Shown: positions 8,650-11,471 of the stretch, piece by piece | Position numbering within the stretch: position 1 is the first letter of the stretch | Layout: each line of letters opens with the position of its first letter | Source of the DNA: Betaproteobacteria bacterium | GTDB taxonomy: Bacteria; Pseudomonadota; Gammaproteobacteria; Burkholderiales; SG8-39 | Direction: 5' to 3' | DNA: 11,471 nt | NCBI GenBank assembly: GCA_029865405.1 | Contig: JAOUGZ010000044.1 | Location: forward strand, 1-11,471 | Translations under genes and position numbers: made by a program | Notes under the pieces: generated by a model | The model's input: the letters and a program-made list of their open reading frames with translations, nothing else | Database searches by the model: none | What the model was told of the DNA's origin: nothing

Positions 8650-10172
8650 ACAAGATCACGCTCGGCCTCGTCATCGTGCTCGCGCTTGCCGCCGGCGCCT
8701 ACGGCGGCTACCGCGTCGCGCAGTACGGCATGGCAGAAACGCACTCCGGCGCGCAGCCGGCGCAGGACGCCGCGCGCGCCTCCGGCGCGGGCGATACCGA
8801 AAAGCGCGTGCTGTACTGGTTCGACCCGATGTACCCGCAGCGAAAGTTCGACAAGCCCGGGAAATCGCCTTTCATGGACATGCAGCTTGTGCCCAAGTAC
8901 GCGGAAGCGGCCGACGCGGAGGGCACCGTGGTGATCAACCCGCGGGTGGTGCAGAACCTGGGCGTGCGCACGGCCGAAGCGGTGCGTGGCGCGCTCGAGC
9001 GGCGCTTTGATGCGGTCGGCACCGTCGCCTGGAACGAGCGCGCGGTCGTGCAACTGCAGGCGCGGGCGGCGGGATTCGTGGAACGGCTGCATGCGCGCGC
9101 CCCGCTCGATGCGGTGCAGAAGGGCGCGCCGCTGGTGGAATTGCTGGTGCCCGAGTGGACCGGGGCGCAGGAGGAATACCTGCTGCTGCTCGCGAGCGAC
9201 TCACCCGAGGCGCCTTCGCTGGCACGCGCGGCGCGTCAGCGTCTCGTATTGCTCGGCATGAGCCCGGCCGACATCGCGGCGATCACGCGCGAGCGGCGCG
9301 TGCGCCAGAGATTTACCATCGCCTCGCCGATTTCTGGCGTGATCGCGGAACTCGGCGTGCGCGAAGGCGCGGCCGTCGCGCCCGGCCAGACGCTCTACCG
9401 GCTGGTCGACCTTTCCACCGTCTGGGTGAACGCGGAGATTCCGGAGGCCCAGGCGGGGCTGGTCGTCCCGGGCAGCAAGGTGCAAGCCCGCGTGCCCGCC
9501 TATCCGGACCACCAGTTCAGCGGCAGGGTCGGCGCCATCCTGCCGGAGGTGAGCGCCGCCACACGCACCGTGCGCGCCCGTATCGAGGTGGACAACCACG
9601 AGGGACTGCTCAAGCCCGGCATGTACGCGACGCTGCGCTTTGCGTCTGGAAACGGCAAGGAACAGGTGCTTGCGCCGAGCGAAGCGCTGATCCGCACCGG
9701 CACGCGCAACGTCGTGATCCTCGCGCTCGGCGACGGCAGCTTCCGCGCCGCGGACGTGGAAGTCGGCCAGGAGGCCGGGGGGCGATCGGAGATCCTGAAA
9801 GGCCTGCAGCCGGGCGAGCGGGTCGTCGTCTCCAGCCAGTTCCTGATCGACTCGGAGGCGAGCCTCTCGGCCGCGGTCTCGCGCCTGCAGGGGGGCGACG
9901 AACCGCTCCCCGCTCCGCTCGGCGCGGCCGGGCGGCACGTTGCGCGCGGTACGGTCCTGGCCGTGGAACTCGCCGAGGGCCGCGTCGAGCTCGAGCATGC
10001 GGCGATTCCGTCGATGCAATGGCCGGCGATGAGCATGGGGTTCAGGGTCGCCGACAAGCATCAGCTGGAAGGCTTGAAGTCCGGGGACGCAGTCGAGTTC
10101 GAGATGCGCGGCGAGCCGGACAAGGACGGCGACTACGTCATCGAACGCATCATCCGGGGAGCAGGCCGGTGA
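8646..10172 (+). CDS. cusB: CusB-like periplasmic adaptor with C-terminal CusF domain
   Basis: This membrane-fusion protein joins CusA to CusC and hands Cu+/Ag+ to the pump. The 508 residues comprise an N-terminal membrane anchor (4-22) and a metal-binding segment matching the E. coli CusB N-terminus (YWFDPMYPQ to SPFMDM), with Met62, Met77 and Met79 spaced like its three metal-ligand methionines. The adaptor body follows, with lipoyl-like halves around residues 125-150 and 220-255 flanking a helical hairpin and then a beta-barrel (about 255-330). The last 75 residues form a CusF-like domain with His451, Trp459, Met462 and Met464, the same spacing as CusF H36, W44, M47 and M49. In E. coli CusF is a separate periplasmic chaperone; here it is fused after a short linker ([10 protein letters not shown]). 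Start (ATGA) and stop (GTGA) each overlap a neighbour by 4 bases, so the gene is the middle of a coupled cusCBA. Confidence 0.95.
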   Translation: MNKITLGLVIVLALAAGAYGGYRVAQYGMAETHSGAQPAQDAARASGAGDTEKRVLYWFDPMYPQRKFDKPGKSPFMDMQLVPKYAEAADAEGTVVINPRVVQNLGVRTAEAVRGALERRFDAVGTVAWNERAVVQLQARAAGFVERLHARAPLDAVQKGAPLVELLVPEWTGAQEEYLLLLASDSPEAPSLARAARQRLVLLGMSPADIAAITRERRVRQRFTIASPISGVIAELGVREGAAVAPGQTLYRLVDLSTVWVNAEIPEAQAGLVVPGSKVQARVPAYPDHQFSGRVGAILPEVSAATRTVRARIEVDNHEGLLKPGMYATLRFASGNGKEQVLAPSEALIRTGTRNVVILALGDGSFRAADVEVGQEAGGRSEILKGLQPGERVVVSSQFLIDSEASLSAAVSRLQGGDEPLPAPLGAAGRHVARGTVLAVELAEGRVELEHAAIPSMQWPAMSMGFRVADKHQLEGLKSGDAVEFEMRGEPDKDGDYVIERIIRGAGR

Positions 10173-11471
10173 TCGCCGCCCTCATTCGCTGGTCGGTGCA
10201 TAACCGCTACCTGGTGATCCTGGCGACGATCCTCGTCGCCGCATGGGGCGTGGTGTCGCTCCTGCGCACACCGCTCGACGCGATTCCCGATCTCTCCGAC
10301 ACCCAGGTGATCATTCGCACGCCGTTTCCCGGCCAGGCGCCGCGCATCGTCGAGGACCAGGTCACCTATCCGCTCGCCACCACCATGATGTCGGTGCCCG
10401 GCGCGAAGACGGTGCGCGGCTACTCGATGTTCGGCGATTCGTACGTCTACGTCCTGTTCGAGGACGGCACCGACCTGTACTGGGCGCGCTCGCGCGTGCT
10501 CGAATACCTCAACCAGGTGCAGGCGCGCCTGCCTGCCGCGGCCAAGCCCGCGCTCGGGCCCGACGCCACCGGCGTGGGCTGGATTTATCAGTACGCGCTG
10601 GTCGATCGCAGCGGCCGCCACGATCTGGGGCAGTTGCGCGCGCTCCAGGACTGGTTTCTCAAGTACGAGCTGAAGAGCGTACCCGACGTCGCCGAAGTGG
10701 CGTCGGTGGGCGGCATGGTGCGCCAGTATCAGATCGTGCTGTTCCCGGAACGGCTGCGCGCCTACGGCATCTCGCACAACCGCGTGATCGAGGCAGTGCA
10801 GCGCGCCAACCGCGAGACTGGCGGCTCGATCCTGGAGCTGGGCGAGGCCGAGTACATGGTGCGCTCCGACGGTTACCTCAAGTCGCTGGAGGACTTCGGC
10901 GCCGTGCCGCTCGGCGTGAGCGATACCGGCACGCCCGTGATGCTGCGCGACGTGGCGCGCATCCAGATGGGCCCCGAGATGCGTCGCGGCGTGTCCGAGC
11001 TCGACGGCGAAGGCGAAGCCGTGGGCGGGATCGTCATCATGCGCCACGGCCGCAACGCGCTCGAGATCATCGCGGCGGTCAAGGCGAAGCTGGCCTCGCT
11101 CAAGCCAAACCTGCCTCCGGGGGTCGAGATCATCGAGACCTACGATCGCTCGGGCCTCATCGTGCGCGCCGTGCGGCACCTGGCCGAGAAGCTGGCCGAG
11201 GAGTTCGTCGTCGTCGCGCTCGTTTGCCTCGCGTTCCTGCTGCATTTGCGCAGCGCCCTCGTCGCCATCGTCACGCTGCCGCTCGGCATCCTCGCGGCGT
11301 TCATCGTCATGCGCTACCAGGGCGTGAACGCCAACATCATGTCGCTCGGCGGTATCGCCATCGCCATCGGCGCGATGGTGGACGCGGCCATCGTCATGAT
11401 CGAGAACGCGCACAAGCGCATCGAGGCGTGGCGGCATGCGAACCCGGAGGGCGAGCTCGCCGGCGAGGCGC
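10169..11471 (+). CDS. cusA: CusA-like heavy-metal RND pump, 3'-truncated by window edge
   Basis: This is the proton-driven inner-membrane pump of the Cus complex, exporting Cu+/Ag+. A GTG start overlaps the cusB stop (GTGA); 434 residues are visible of a family that is usually about 1,050 long, and the frame is still open at the window end. The first membrane helix spans about 14-34, followed by [15 protein letters not shown] and the porter domain ([37 protein letters not shown]). The TM4 region [22 protein letters not shown] has Met391, Met403, Asp405 and Met410, at exactly the numbers of the E. coli CusA methionine relay and proton-relay aspartate. The binding-site methionines near 573, 623 and 672 lie beyond the edge. 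The match to CusA is much closer than to the divalent-metal CzcA type. Confidence is high. Confidence 0.96.
   Translation, partial: MIAALIRWSVHNRYLVILATILVAAWGVVSLLRTPLDAIPDLSDTQVIIRTPFPGQAPRIVEDQVTYPLATTMMSVPGAKTVRGYSMFGDSYVYVLFEDGTDLYWARSRVLEYLNQVQARLPAAAKPALGPDATGVGWIYQYALVDRSGRHDLGQLRALQDWFLKYELKSVPDVAEVASVGGMVRQYQIVLFPERLRAYGISHNRVIEAVQRANRETGGSILELGEAEYMVRSDGYLKSLEDFGAVPLGVSDTGTPVMLRDVARIQMGPEMRRGVSELDGEGEAVGGIVIMRHGRNALEIIAAVKAKLASLKPNLPPGVEIIETYDRSGLIVRAVRHLAEKLAEEFVVVALVCLAFLLHLRSALVAIVTLPLGILAAFIVMRYQGVNANIMSLGGIAIAIGAMVDAAIVMIENAHKRIEAWRHANPEGELAGEA

Noticed and set aside
10133..11437. Long minus-strand open frame of 434 codons opposite cusA
   Set aside because: The composition (His/Asp/Arg-rich) is that of an antisense shadow, while the plus strand encodes an unmistakable CusA from the GTG at 10169.

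Overview
The window is a dense copper/silver-homeostasis region from a high-GC Gram-negative bacterium. Outer-membrane, periplasmic and inner-membrane efflux parts, a Tat-exported oxidase and a lipoprotein cytochrome c indicate a Proteobacterium. Base composition and gene style suit a beta- or gammaproteobacterium, but I cannot fix the genus. Eleven protein genes are supported. The first is cut by the left edge and the last by the right edge. No RNA gene, insertion sequence, CRISPR array, origin or attachment site was seen.

Layout. (1) Positions 2-1759, plus strand: the C-terminal two-thirds of a P1B-type copper/silver ATPase, followed after 9 bases by a DUF302 protein. (2) Positions 1760-4605, minus strand: a full-length two-HMA-domain copper ATPase (copA), followed by cueR. 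The cueR start lies 2 bases after the copA stop, and the cueR stop abuts the DUF302 stop with no spacer. (3) Positions 4606-4767: a divergent control region with two CueR-type promoters, each with a TTGACC -35, a 19-base spacer and an embedded CCTT..GGAA dyad, pointing away from each other. (4) Positions 4768-6882, plus strand: copZ-like chaperone, Tat-exported multicopper oxidase and lipoprotein cytochrome c, tightly packed. (5) Positions 6926-11471, plus strand: a small exported six-cysteine protein, then cusC, cusB (with a fused CusF domain) and cusA, the last running off the window.

How the parts fit. CueR (metal-loop cysteines C112/C120 and S77 in E. coli numbering) would sense cytosolic Cu(I)/Ag(I) and fire both divergent promoters. 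CopA, and probably the edge ATPase, pump Cu(I) to the periplasm, with CopZ buffering or delivering it. The multicopper oxidase would oxidise periplasmic Cu(I), perhaps coupled to the neighbouring cytochrome. CusCBA would export periplasmic Cu(I)/Ag(I) across the outer membrane. No two-component regulator (CusRS/CopRS) is visible, and plus-strand gaps are small from copZ to cusA, so one CueR-driven transcript could cover the whole set. That last point is inference.

The individual families are well known. The less usual elements are the paired CueR promoters, the CusB-CusF fusion, the oxidase-cytochrome pair, the cysteine-rich exported protein and a strong hairpin before cusC. I found no clear candidate for a wholly new system.
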